Shown one piece after another: positions 21,394 to 30,004 of a stretch of DNA of 64,000 bases. The position numbers and the translations under genes are program-made. How positions within the stretch are numbered: the first letter of the stretch is position 1; every line of letters starts with the position of its first letter. The stretch lies in contig JALGPX010000002.1 of the NCBI GenBank assembly GCA_023515795.1, positions 47,337 to 111,336 on the forward strand, written 5' to 3'. The stretch comes from Amoeboaphelidium occidentale (Eukaryota; Aphelidiomycota; Aphelidea). The notes under the pieces are model-generated. The model was not told the DNA's origin. It saw only the letters and a list, made by a program, of their open reading frames with translations, and made no database searches.

Positions 21394-22260
21394 TCAATTT
21401 TTGTACTTCTTAATGAGGGACTTATACCTTTCGACTCTCGCTTTCTGGTCAACTTCCTTGTCTTCTTTTGAGCCTTTGATTTTGGATCGAATGTTCAAAG
21501 AGACTCTTCTATACAAGTTTCCAATAGCAGAACCAACAGAACCGAGTTTCATATTACTACCACTGGTCTTGGTACTTGCTGTATCAGAATCGACATTTTT
21601 CTTACTGAAGAAACGGTTATCTTTAACGTATGATGATGAAGATCTTGATAAGTTAGTGTTTGAACTATTCAAACTATCTGTAGAGTAATCTTTCGTGATA
21701 TTTCCGAGATTATTCAATGGTTTAGCCTTATGCAAGGCGGTACCGTTTCCACTGACATGTTTGACTTCGCCAATTGGACCGGAAATAACGAACTCGACTT
21801 TTGGGTGCCGTGGAGGTCTTACAGGCCTCTGAGACTGCGGTTCATCTCTGCACTCTGTGAACATAAACGATGCCCTGCTCTTATTCGCTACTTTCTTTGC
21901 AGACATGCTCTTTGAGTTGATATCTTGCGCATCTCGATTATCATTAATTTTCCTTGATACAGTTGATGCAGGTGGTAATTCGATTGTAATTGGAACAGGA
22001 TCATCTCCAGCTTTAATCTTACTAACTGTTCTTGTGACTATATCGGTCTTTTTTGGACGATCTTCGTGTATATCTGTTGCATCAACACCAAGATCATTCA
22101 TCAATGCTACCAAGTAATCCTCTGACAATTCCTCATTTATTAATGGATCTAACAATTCATTAGATTCCTCAAGATCAAAGTTACTTTCAGCTTTCAGTGC
22201 CTTTGATGGATTACAAGAGAGCATTTCCTTATGTTGAGAATGTGAGAAAGAAAGCACCAT
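21394..22260 (-). CDS. Disordered protein with a CRIB-like motif
   Basis: 288 aa, mostly Ser/Asn/Lys-rich and without a folded domain that I can name. The segment KVEFVISGPIGEVKHVSGNG (~158-177) resembles the Cdc42/Rac-binding CRIB signature: Ile-Ser, Pro and the first His are present, while the second His-Val-Gly part is weak. The C-terminus (SAIGNLYRRVSLNIRSKIKG, then Lys/Arg-rich helix) could bind acidic membranes. The ATG lies only 10 nt after the stop of VMS1 on the same strand. It does not carry VMS1's missing ankyrin or VCP-interacting parts, so I treat it as a separate gene. A Rho-GTPase effector role is a hypothesis. Confidence 0.5.
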   Translation of the reverse strand: MVLSFSHSQHKEMLSCNPSKALKAESNFDLEESNELLDPLINEELSEDYLVALMNDLGVDATDIHEDRPKKTDIVTRTVSKIKAGDDPVPITIELPPASTVSRKINDNRDAQDINSKSMSAKKVANKSRASFMFTECRDEPQSQRPVRPPRHPKVEFVISGPIGEVKHVSGNGTALHKAKPLNNLGNITKDYSTDSLNSSNTNLSRSSSSYVKDNRFFSKKNVDSDTASTKTSGSNMKLGSVGSAIGNLYRRVSLNIRSKIKGSKEDKEVDQKARVERYKSLIKKYKN

Positions 22261-22270
22261 AGCAACGGTG

Positions 22271-23191
22271 TTAATCGTCTTTCACGGAAACAGTGACAGA
22301 AGTCAACTTTGCGTAAATTTTAAGCACCGCGTCATAATTGGGTCTCTTTGGAGGGAAAGGAATAACTCTTACTCGTTGATCTGCAGCTTCGAAGGTTCTA
22401 GTAGAGTGAATGGTCTGTCTGTTGAAACCAGGCGCGCTCATCCAAATCAACGAGGAATTATCAATATACTTCTGCCATGACTTCAGCAACTGGGTGACTT
22501 CTTCATCAAGCTTCTTTTCATTCTGTCTTCGTATTGAGGAACCGGCGCTTTTGATGGACTTCGCCTTATCTTTCGACCTCTGAGAACCTCCCTGCTTCTT
22601 TCTGACAGTATACTTATGCAAAGTCTTGTGCACTTCGACTTTGGAGCCATTCAAATTATTAAAGACACAACCAGCAAAGTGACCACCAGACATCAAAAGA
22701 AAAGTCCAGTAAGGTTTAGAGGTTCGAGTGTTGTCTAGTAATTTTAAAAGCCTCAACGCACTAGGAACTTTTGTCTCTTCGTACTTTTCTATCTTTGCAG
22801 GCGGATAAAGAATACATTTGTAAACGTAGAAGCTGGTGGTTTTGGTTTCGTTTAAGAACTTGATGACATGAACATCCAATTCCTCTTGATTATCTGCGCC
22901 ATCACCGTCCTGTTCACTATCGTATTCGCTATCATCGGACACATCTGATACTTCTGTGGCGTCCTGCTTTCTTTTGATTCCATCAGCGTGTTCAGGCGAC
23001 TTGTAATGATTTCTTTGCTCTTCCAGAGTATCGAAGCTCAATTCACAAATCGCGCATGATCTTGTCCCACTCACAATAGCCGGAGTACTCTCACGTTCCG
23101 GAGGGGCATCAGCGATTTCCGCTATGGCCTTTTCCTGTTGTAAAATATGAATTATGTTCGGCGGAAGTTTAAACAAGTGATATGCGCTCAT
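22271..23191 (-). CDS. VMS1: VMS1/ANKZF1-family peptidyl-tRNA hydrolase (short form)
   Basis: 306 aa. A C2H2 zinc finger (CAICELSFDTLEEQRNHYKS) is followed by the VLRF1 release-factor-like domain: LLMSGGHFAGCVFN, KTLHKYTVRKKQGGSQRSKD with the catalytic-loop Gln in GGSQ, and WMSAPGFNRQTI. The family releases stalled nascent chains from tRNA on 60S subunits during ribosome quality control. The protein stops just after RVRVIPFPPKRP and the following helix, so the ankyrin repeats and Cdc48-binding VIM helix present in yeast and animal relatives (~600-700 aa) are missing. Stop and next ATG are 10 nt apart. Either a native minimal version or an unrecognised downstream exon. Confidence 0.88.
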   Translation of the reverse strand: MSAYHLFKLPPNIIHILQQEKAIAEIADAPPERESTPAIVSGTRSCAICELSFDTLEEQRNHYKSPEHADGIKRKQDATEVSDVSDDSEYDSEQDGDGADNQEELDVHVIKFLNETKTTSFYVYKCILYPPAKIEKYEETKVPSALRLLKLLDNTRTSKPYWTFLLMSGGHFAGCVFNNLNGSKVEVHKTLHKYTVRKKQGGSQRSKDKAKSIKSAGSSIRRQNEKKLDEEVTQLLKSWQKYIDNSSLIWMSAPGFNRQTIHSTRTFEAADQRVRVIPFPPKRPNYDAVLKIYAKLTSVTVSVKDD

Positions 23192-23227
23192 GATGATTCC
23201 ACAAAGAAAATCTGTATCATGATAGTT

Positions 23228-24959
23228 CTATTCGCCTTTTGGCTGAGAGTACCACCAAAGTTTAACAGTAAAATCGTCTGAACAACTTATCCATTTTGAT
23301 GTCGTGGGGTTGTAAGCTGCTTCATAAACCGTGCCTTCATGCCCTTTCAATTTCTGCAGATGTTCTCCTTGCATGTTCCAAATGTACACCATTCCATCTT
23401 CACTACCAGAAAATATCATGGAAGGTGAAGCAAACCCTGCTTTAATGAAATTCTTGCTAGTGTTCTGATGACCTTTAAACCGCCTGATGGGTCTAATCAT
23501 TCTTATGTCCCATAATCGACAAGAATTGTCTTTCGAAGAGCTTAAAAGCTGCGAGCCTTGATAGTTCATTTCCACGCTGGTGACCTCGCCCAAATGCGAT
23601 GATATAGTCTTTACACACAGTCCTGAACTGATATCCCAGAATTTAATAGTGGAATCTTTTGATCCCGTTATGATCAAATTGCCATATGGATTAAATATGC
23701 ATGATGAGATTGAAAGCGAGTGACCAGAAAATGTTTTCAATACAGTCTCTTTTTGAATATCATAAAAGCGTACAATTTTGTCATATCCAGCAGAGGCCAT
23801 GTGCAGATTTCCTGGATGAAACCTAACAGAATAAACATCTCCAGTAGCATCATCAAAAGTTGATACACAAGTAGTTTTGTGATGTTTCAAATCCCATACT
23901 TTGACTGATGTGTCTCCACTAGCTGTAGCTGCAAGGGAACCATTAGAAGTAGATGCAACACTCCAAATTCTTGACGTATGGCCTTCTAAGATACTTGTAC
24001 ATTGACCACTTTCTACGTTCCAAATGCGAGCAGTATTATCACTAGAACCACTTATAAAATACTCGCCACCTTCAATCCAAGCAACAGTCTTGATATTCCC
24101 TTGATGCCCTATAAAGGTTTTCTGACAAGTATTAGGAACCACAAAACTCTGATAATCTTGAAGTAAAGTTGTAATTTTCGGCGCCAAAGAAGGCTGATAA
24201 CGATTAGCTTCAACTTGATACGCTACAGCTTGCTGTAGCAAGTGAAGTAAACGCTTTGGTGGGACATGCGCAATACCTTGATCAGACAAAGTATCCAGTT
24301 GCATCATATTCTGAAGCTGTTCGGCTAGCTTTTCTCTGGAAGGAACAACACCTTCCCAATTCTTGAAACTCGCAACTTCGTTAATTGACTTTGACGTGAG
24401 CAAGTAACATAAATCCCTGAACTCGTTCGGTATCGTCTCGAAATGTTCCAAAGGCTTAAGTTTCCTTGTGAGCAGCGTAAATGCCTTTTGTAGTTCGTGA
24501 TGCTCAACGTATTCCATAAATTGCTGTTTGTAACAGGCGTACAGGAAACTCTTTTGGTTCCGTAAGAATGATTTACTGCTCAGCCTGTCAATTTCCTGCC
24601 ATTCTCCTTCCAGAATGATCTTGCGCAACCGTTTGATCTCCTGCTGTAAATCTTCTTGCTCATGCCACTTAACATTAGCTTCATCATGCAGCACCAAGCG
24701 AGATGCATCGTATCCCTCGTCATGAAGGTACTGAAGTATCATTCTCATTATATCTTCTTTAATGTTGGGGTCCTCAGTGTTTAGCAATGCATCAGATGGC
24801 TTGACAACCACAGACGGACTTTCTTTGTAAGTTAATTCAGATCTTCAGAAAGTAAGTTGTGGGCAATTTTTAAAGGAATGCGCACCTGTTCGATGTGTCC
24901 GTTTGGGCCGATGTGCTTTTCCTAGCGACCGGCTGTGCAATTTCGTCAGCATTTATCAT
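23228..24959 (-). CDS. LisH-CTLH WD40-repeat protein (SMU1-like)
   Basis: Model 24959-24886 and 24842-23228 (intron 43 nt; 562 aa). No ATG exists at the start of the long frame, so a first exon beginning MINADEIAQPVARK was placed; an alternative acceptor at 24819 would also keep frame. Residues ~50-170 form LisH/CTLH-type helices (MRMILQYLHDEGYDASRL), then HVPPKRLLHLLQQAVAYQ, very like the VPPSRLMALLGQALKWQ of splicing factor SMU1. Seven WD40 blades follow (SGSSDNTARIWNVESGQ, ATASGDTSVKVWDLKHHK, TGSKDSTIKFWDISSG and others). SMU1 acts in the spliceosomal B complex; WDR26-type E3 scaffolds are the alternative. The ATG is 21 nt from the GPC1 stop. Confidence 0.75.
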
Positions 24960-24980
24960 TGTCGGAATCAAAGAAAATTT

Positions 24981-26258
24981 CTATTTCTCTTTAGACGTTT
25001 CAACACTTGAAACCTCCTGCTTCTCTTCTTTTTGTTTCTGTGGTGACTTTGTGTTCTTACCAGAGAATACTTCCAGGTAATAACAACCACCGTTCCAAAT
25101 GCACGCTGTCAGCAGAAACACAATATAAGCTGCATGTAAATAGAAGTATCTGTAAAATAGAGTAACAGGGGCAATACTTACAAGACAGTAAAGCCATTGC
25201 CAGAACATAAACATGAAGATCCTTATCATGACGTTATTAGAGCTGAAGATTGGAATATTGCATAGTCGATACATCAATGAAGGTTTCTGTTGATTCTTCT
25301 TATCATCAAGTAACCAACTGTATGATGTCATACGCAGACCAGCGGCAACTTTGCTTCCCTTCAATGTGTTAATTCCCAGAAAGTACAAAGTCTGCCATGT
25401 CATGTAGAATGCTAAAGCATAAAACAGAGATTCAAAGTAATTCATTTCATGCTGTTTTCCCAGAGGATTTCTACCGTGAGTCAAATGATCATACAAATAA
25501 TAATTAATTAGTCCACGATTATGGTAATCTCCTGCATCATCGTCGAGATCATTAGAAGTGTCGCACATCCATCGCATGTTGAACATTAGCACAGGAGGAG
25601 CCAAATGGATAAAGACAGTTATGACTTTGTCCAATGAATGAAAAACCATAGAATTCCTCCACGCCAGTATAGCCCATGCTATTGGTCCGTTGTTCAATGA
25701 GAACACTGCAATGTACAAACTCTTGGTCTGCGGAAACACCCAGAGCCATAGTAAAGTAAGAAAGTTAAGAAAGTAGCAGAGATCAAAGCAGAAGTAGTGC
25801 CACTGAATGGCTTTGTAACTGAACCAACGAACAGTGAAGAGTATCACAGCGAGCAAAGTGTACCAATGCGGGAATAGATCAGGCATCTTTCCAACTACAA
25901 AAGCACCAGACCATAAACAAGTAACGCCAAAAACAAAAGTAAATTTCTCCAGTGTCCGCACAGTTTCCTGTTGTGATAGTTTTGTCATAACTCTCTGCTT
26001 ATGAGTTCGAAGTCTAGCCCTCAAGTTCTCCGCCGATAGTGCCAATGGATGCATGACCAAGTCGAACATTGAATAATCCATCTCATCAGGCCAATTCATT
26101 TCTTCGTACATTTCATCCTGCCAGGCGGGGTCATCCGGTAACATTCTAGAGAGTCTTTGGTCGGTTATCAGAAGTTTCAACACACAAAAACTTGCGAGTA
26201 GCGCGAGTTTCGGCTTGTCACAAGAATAGGAGCGAGCAGTTGAGAAATGGCAGCACAT
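24981..26258 (-). CDS. GPC1: Glycerophosphocholine acyltransferase (GPC1 family)
   Basis: 425 aa if started at 26258, 387 aa if started at the ATG at 26144 (MLPDDPAWQDEMYEE), which begins the acidic region typical of the family. About eight membrane spans are seen. Conserved blocks include FPHWYTLLAVILFTVRWFSY, IQWHYFCFDLCYFLNFL, NNGPIAWAILAWRNSMVFHS, the HxxP-containing IHLAPPVLMFNMRW, and FYALAFYMTWQTLYF. The yeast enzyme acylates glycero-3-phosphocholine with acyl-CoA to give lyso-PC for phosphatidylcholine remodelling. It heads a compact minus-strand chain, with the bZIP gene diverging upstream. Family identification is strong; the start choice is not. Confidence 0.9.
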   Translation of the reverse strand: MCCHFSTARSYSCDKPKLALLASFCVLKLLITDQRLSRMLPDDPAWQDEMYEEMNWPDEMDYSMFDLVMHPLALSAENLRARLRTHKQRVMTKLSQQETVRTLEKFTFVFGVTCLWSGAFVVGKMPDLFPHWYTLLAVILFTVRWFSYKAIQWHYFCFDLCYFLNFLTLLWLWVFPQTKSLYIAVFSLNNGPIAWAILAWRNSMVFHSLDKVITVFIHLAPPVLMFNMRWMCDTSNDLDDDAGDYHNRGLINYYLYDHLTHGRNPLGKQHEMNYFESLFYALAFYMTWQTLYFLGINTLKGSKVAAGLRMTSYSWLLDDKKNQQKPSLMYRLCNIPIFSSNNVMIRIFMFMFWQWLYCLVSIAPVTLFYRYFYLHAAYIVFLLTACIWNGGCYYLEVFSGKNTKSPQKQKEEKQEVSSVETSKEK

Positions 26259-26806
26259 GAAATTTCAATGGATCTCAGCTAAGCGACCGAGAGGTGTTTT
26301 AGAAAAGCATAGCTTGTCAAGGCATGGTTGGTCCCGATGACCATGAAGCGTAAGAGCACGATGCCTTGGTAGCATAGGGAATCGAAGTGCCTAATTGGAA
26401 AACACTTACTAACAAGTCCTAATACCATAAACGTTGAAACTGTGTTACGTCACAGCAATACAACCCACAGAACTGGTAAACTATACGGTTGATCTGATCA
26501 GGAACTTATACAGATACAAGATACTGCCAAGATACACTATAGATAAATTTTCCTGTTTGTTTGGCGCCACATTGAGTGCCCCGCAATAAGGAGAATCTGT
26601 CGATAGTTTCTGACGTCATCGATTAGCATGCGACAAGCAAAAAACTTTTCGCTCCTTTGCACCACAAGAACCGACGAATCGTTTTGATTCTTGTCATCGA
26701 AATCACTACTTAAAAAAGATTCAAGTCTTTCTCTGTTAAAGAAACTTACTCTATCATTCTACCATTTATTACTATTGCTGTTATTCTTAGTATTTCATAA
26801 AGCGGA
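26259..26806. promoter_or_regulatory. Divergent intergenic region, GPC1 (-) and bZIP (+)
   Basis: About 550 nt, the widest clear divergent promoter in the left half. It contains TGACGTCA at 26612-26619, a perfect palindromic CRE, about 190 nt upstream of the bZIP ATG. A bZIP factor of the ATF/CREB type could bind its own promoter there. No ORF or RNA gene is seen. Confidence 0.5.
26612..26619. promoter_or_regulatory. Palindromic CRE (TGACGTCA)
   Basis: The eight bases TGACGTCA stand in the sequence tctgacgtcatcg in the bZIP upstream region. This is the optimal ATF/CREB bZIP target, and the gene immediately downstream encodes a bZIP protein with an ATF-like basic region, so autoregulation is a reasonable guess. 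Confidence 0.5.
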
Positions 26807-28205
26807 ATGACGGGAAATTATGACTTGAACAGTTCTGCTGCGAAAAGGACAACAAGCACAACTGCGGTAACTGATGAGGCGGCCTACCAAGCGAGACCTC
26901 GGCCTTTGGATCAGCCTCAACATCAACATCAACAGCAGCAGCTCTTACCACCGCTGCCCTTCAAGAAGGCTGACCTGATCGATGTCAACTTTATAGATTT
27001 GAAAAACTCGCCTCCTGCTTTACTCTCGCTAATGGACAAACATGATACAAGCAACAGTGGAACGACTGCATCGAGTGGAAGTAACCATGTTGGATATGTT
27101 GATATCACTACTGCTGGGGGTGCTGCAGGTGGATCAGACCAAATGCGAAAGAATAGTCTGCTACTGAAGGAAGCGAATCCTTTTGAACAGAGCTTTCTTA
27201 ATGCAACTTCAAGGCCAGGCACTATGGCCAACAACTCTATAACTTCTTTATCGGAGACTACCAGAGTGCCGTACATTATGACTGCGGCCTTGGATTCTAC
27301 TGGGAAGCCTTTGCCGAGTATTATGGCTGGATTCTCTCGGAATAGAAGTGGGATAACGCCGTCAGGGAATGAGAGCTTTGGATATCCTGTTCAGTCTCAT
27401 GGGTTGGCTTACAATGGAGGAGCTGCGGGTTCTTTTATTCCTACAGGGGGTTCTGGTGTATACATGCCTGTTGTTGCTACTCCTTCCTTCTTTAACCAGC
27501 TTACACCAGGCACAGCTCTTAATGGTAATCTCGCAAGTCCAGACCATGCAATTGCTACGATAAACACTACTGCACAAAATATAGCCAATTTCGGTGGTAT
27601 TCCAATGTACAATCAAGCTCAAGGAACACGCTATGGCCAACAAGATCTACAACAGTCACAAGAACAACAGCCGCCTTCATCAGCTCCCGTAGTTGCATCT
27701 TATGGATTATCTTCTACAAACTTCAACTTGGGTGGACCACTTTCTGCTCCTACAGTGAAACCGCAAGTATCTCATTCAGGCTTCGATGAGCAGAGCCTCC
27801 CTGGTACTTCGAGCTCCGAAGCAGAATACACTAAAAAGTCTGCAAAGAAAAAACGCCCGTCTAAAGCCAGTTCTGTCATCTCAAGCAATGACGATGTTGA
27901 TGATAAGTAAGGATTCCGCTTTTCGTTCTTTTTGCTAAACATTTTAGAAAATTATCTCTCTTGGAAAGGAACAGACTTGCGGCTCAAAAGTGCAGAGAGA
28001 AAAAGAAGAAGTATCTCGATGATTTGGAAAAGAATTACGAAAAGCATTTGGCGGAGAATGTCGAACTTGAAGTTCAGCTGGAACAGTTACAAAAGAAGAT
28101 TGGAAACCTGAGGAAGGCTTTGCAATCTTGCAGAGTAAGTTTCTATGTTTGATCTAGTGCTTATTTTCGTCTGTATAGGAATCCAAGCTGAATGCAAAAT
28201 CGTAA
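26807..28205 (+). CDS. bZIP transcription factor, ATF/CREB type
   Basis: Exons 26807-27906, 27948-28134, 28179-28205 (introns 41 and 44 nt; 437 aa). The first ~365 residues are low complexity, with a Gln/His run (QPQHQHQQQQ), Gly/Ser/Asn-rich stretches and a conserved-looking FKKADLIDVNFIDLKNSP segment. A Lys-rich stretch (KKSAKKKRPSK) leads to the basic region LERNRLAAQKCREKKKKYLD and a leucine zipper continuing to the C-terminus. The first intron splits the gene just before the basic region, and the second leaves only nine codons in the last exon. The basic-region pattern (N-x-x-A-A-x-x-C-R) is that of ATF/CREB/Atf1 factors. Stress or cAMP signalling roles are inferred from the family. Confidence 0.88.
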
Positions 28206-28397
28206 ACTTATTAATTCAACATTTTGGTCTCATGTGGCATCTTCATAAGTACAGCATTTTGGTTTTTTTGTTAATCTCCCATACGTAGCACACTTCACTA
28301 AAGTATAATCTATCTCCAGTTTTTCCAGAATGCGCGATTTTCTGTTGCTTGACTGATTGGCAGTTGTTTCAATTCAACTCTTGTCATCAATATCATC

Positions 28398-29393
28398 ATG
28401 GACGAATTTAATGATATCTTTAGCAACTTTCAGACTAGTAACTGCCTTACCTCTATGTTTCGTTGATCTAACCTATTAGACATGAAGTATGCCGCAAGCT
28501 CCAAGGATTATAAAGGATCTTGTGCGCAATGCAATCAACCAGTGATCGGACAAGAGGACTGTCTTAGAGCCATGAACAAACTATATCACAAGGATCACTT
28601 TCTATGTGATGGATGTCAGAAATCTATTCCTTTAAAGGCAGACTTTCTTATCCATCCACCATCTCAGAAGGCTTATCATGCAGATTGCTACGAGAAGGAG
28701 TTCTATGAAGAGTGTCAGGCTTGTCACAAGATGATCAGTGATACTAAAGTGATACATGCTTTTGGTAAAGACACCAGACAGCATTCATATCATGAAGGTT
28801 GCTTTGTATGCGGGATCGAATTCGCTGAAACAGAGCAAGGACAGAGTGGTACGGCCACAGTTGCTGATGATAGTTCTGCCAAAAGACCAGAAGGCTGTGG
28901 TACTGCAATCGGAAAGCAGGATGCAAATAACCAGAAGTACCTGATTATGAACTCCAGAGTTTACTGCGAGACGTGCTTTGAGAACAATTTCGTTCCTCAG
29001 TGCACAGACTGCTCAAGAAAGATCAAAGATAGTCTTTCACCTCATGTAGAGAATCTTGATGATCAAGGAAATGTCAAGAAGATCAGATATTTTGCGTATG
29101 AGGGAAAACCGTACTGTTCTGAGTGCTACGAGCAGAAATATGTGCCAACATGTCACAAATGTCAGAAAAAGATAAAGCGCGAAGATTCTCCAGATGGTTC
29201 TTACGTATCGGCAAATGCTGCAAAATATCACAAGAAATGCTTTGGTTGCTATGAATGCGGAAAACTGTTTGAAGATAACAAGGCTTTGATACACGGCAAT
29301 GAACTATACTGTCGAGAACATTACGATGCTCGTTCAAAACAAGGCAAGCAAGCTTTTGCAGAAAAAGATCAAGCAACAGCTGTATTGCTCTGA
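28398..29393 (+). CDS. Protein of four tandem LIM domains
   Basis: Exons 28398-28437 and 28480-29393 (intron 42 nt with a CTAAC branch-like site; 317 aa). The first exon supplies MDEFNDIFSNFQT. Four LIM zinc-binding units follow, starting CAQCNQPVIGQEDCLRAMN, CQACHKMISDTKVIHAFGKD, CTDCSRKIKDSL and CHKCQKKIKRED; each has the second CxxC/CxxC-D/H half (for example YCETCFENNF, YCSECYEQKY, YCREHYDAR). The second LIM carries a ~35-residue insertion. LIM-only proteins like this are adaptors at actin and polarity sites (paxillin/PINCH-like). It ends 17 nt before the gamma-carbonic anhydrase ATG. Confidence 0.88.
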
Positions 29394-29410
29394 GAATTCA
29401 GTTTCGGATA

Positions 29411-29998
29411 ATGCTCTTGGTTTTCAATAGAACAACTTTCGAGATGCTCAGAATTATTCAAAAGCGAAATTTCTCGTTACCATCGCCCTCTGAAGCGCTA
29501 AAAAGTCATCTTTCTAAGACCCCTCAAGTGAGTCGATGCGCTTATGTAGCTAAGAATGCATCAGTTATCGGGAACGTTCTTTGCGGTAACAATTCGTCGA
29601 TATGGTTTCAGGCAGTGTTAAGAGGCGATATCAATCAAATTAAAGTTGGTGACAACAGCAATATACAAGATGGAGTCGTAGTCCATGTAACGCGAAAGTA
29701 CCGAACCGATATCGGCGATGGTGTTAGTGTTGGTCATAATGCTGTGCTTCATGGGTGCAAAATCGGTCATGATTGTCTAATAGGAATGGGCGCAATTTTA
29801 TTGGATGGATGTTCAATTGGCAATGAGTGTTTGGTTGCTGCTGGCAGTGTTGTTCCTCCAGGAAAAGTGTTTGAAGATGGTAACCTTATAATGGGATCGC
29901 CAGCCGTTGCTAAAAGAAAGCTGAAACTAGAGGAACTTTATGAAATCAAAGAGAATGCGACAAGGTATGTTGAGTATGCAAAGAATTACAATAGATGA
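29411..29998 (+). CDS. Gamma-class carbonic anhydrase-like protein, probably mitochondrial
   Basis: 195 aa. A left-handed beta-helix of hexapeptide repeats runs from GNVLCGNNSSIWFQAVLRGD to the C-terminal helix. The three histidines that bind the metal in gamma-CAs are in place: VVVHVTRK, then VGHNAVLHG. The N-terminus (MLLVFNRTTFEMLRIIQKRNFSLP) is a possible mitochondrial presequence, with a second in-frame Met at 29444. In plants and many protists such proteins build a matrix-facing module of respiratory complex I; in bacteria they may be true carbonic anhydrases. Function here is not settled. It follows the LIM gene by 17 nt and converges with the coiled-coil gene 6 nt away. Confidence 0.88.
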   Translation: MLLVFNRTTFEMLRIIQKRNFSLPSPSEALKSHLSKTPQVSRCAYVAKNASVIGNVLCGNNSSIWFQAVLRGDINQIKVGDNSNIQDGVVVHVTRKYRTDIGDGVSVGHNAVLHGCKIGHDCLIGMGAILLDGCSIGNECLVAAGSVVPPGKVFEDGNLIMGSPAVAKRKLKLEELYEIKENATRYVEYAKNYNR

Positions 29999-30004
29999 AT
30001 TTAA

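Noticed and set aside
21394-23191. VMS1 and the CRIB-like frame as one spliced gene
   Set aside because: No good donor near the VMS1 stop, and the downstream protein has neither ankyrin repeats nor a VIM helix.
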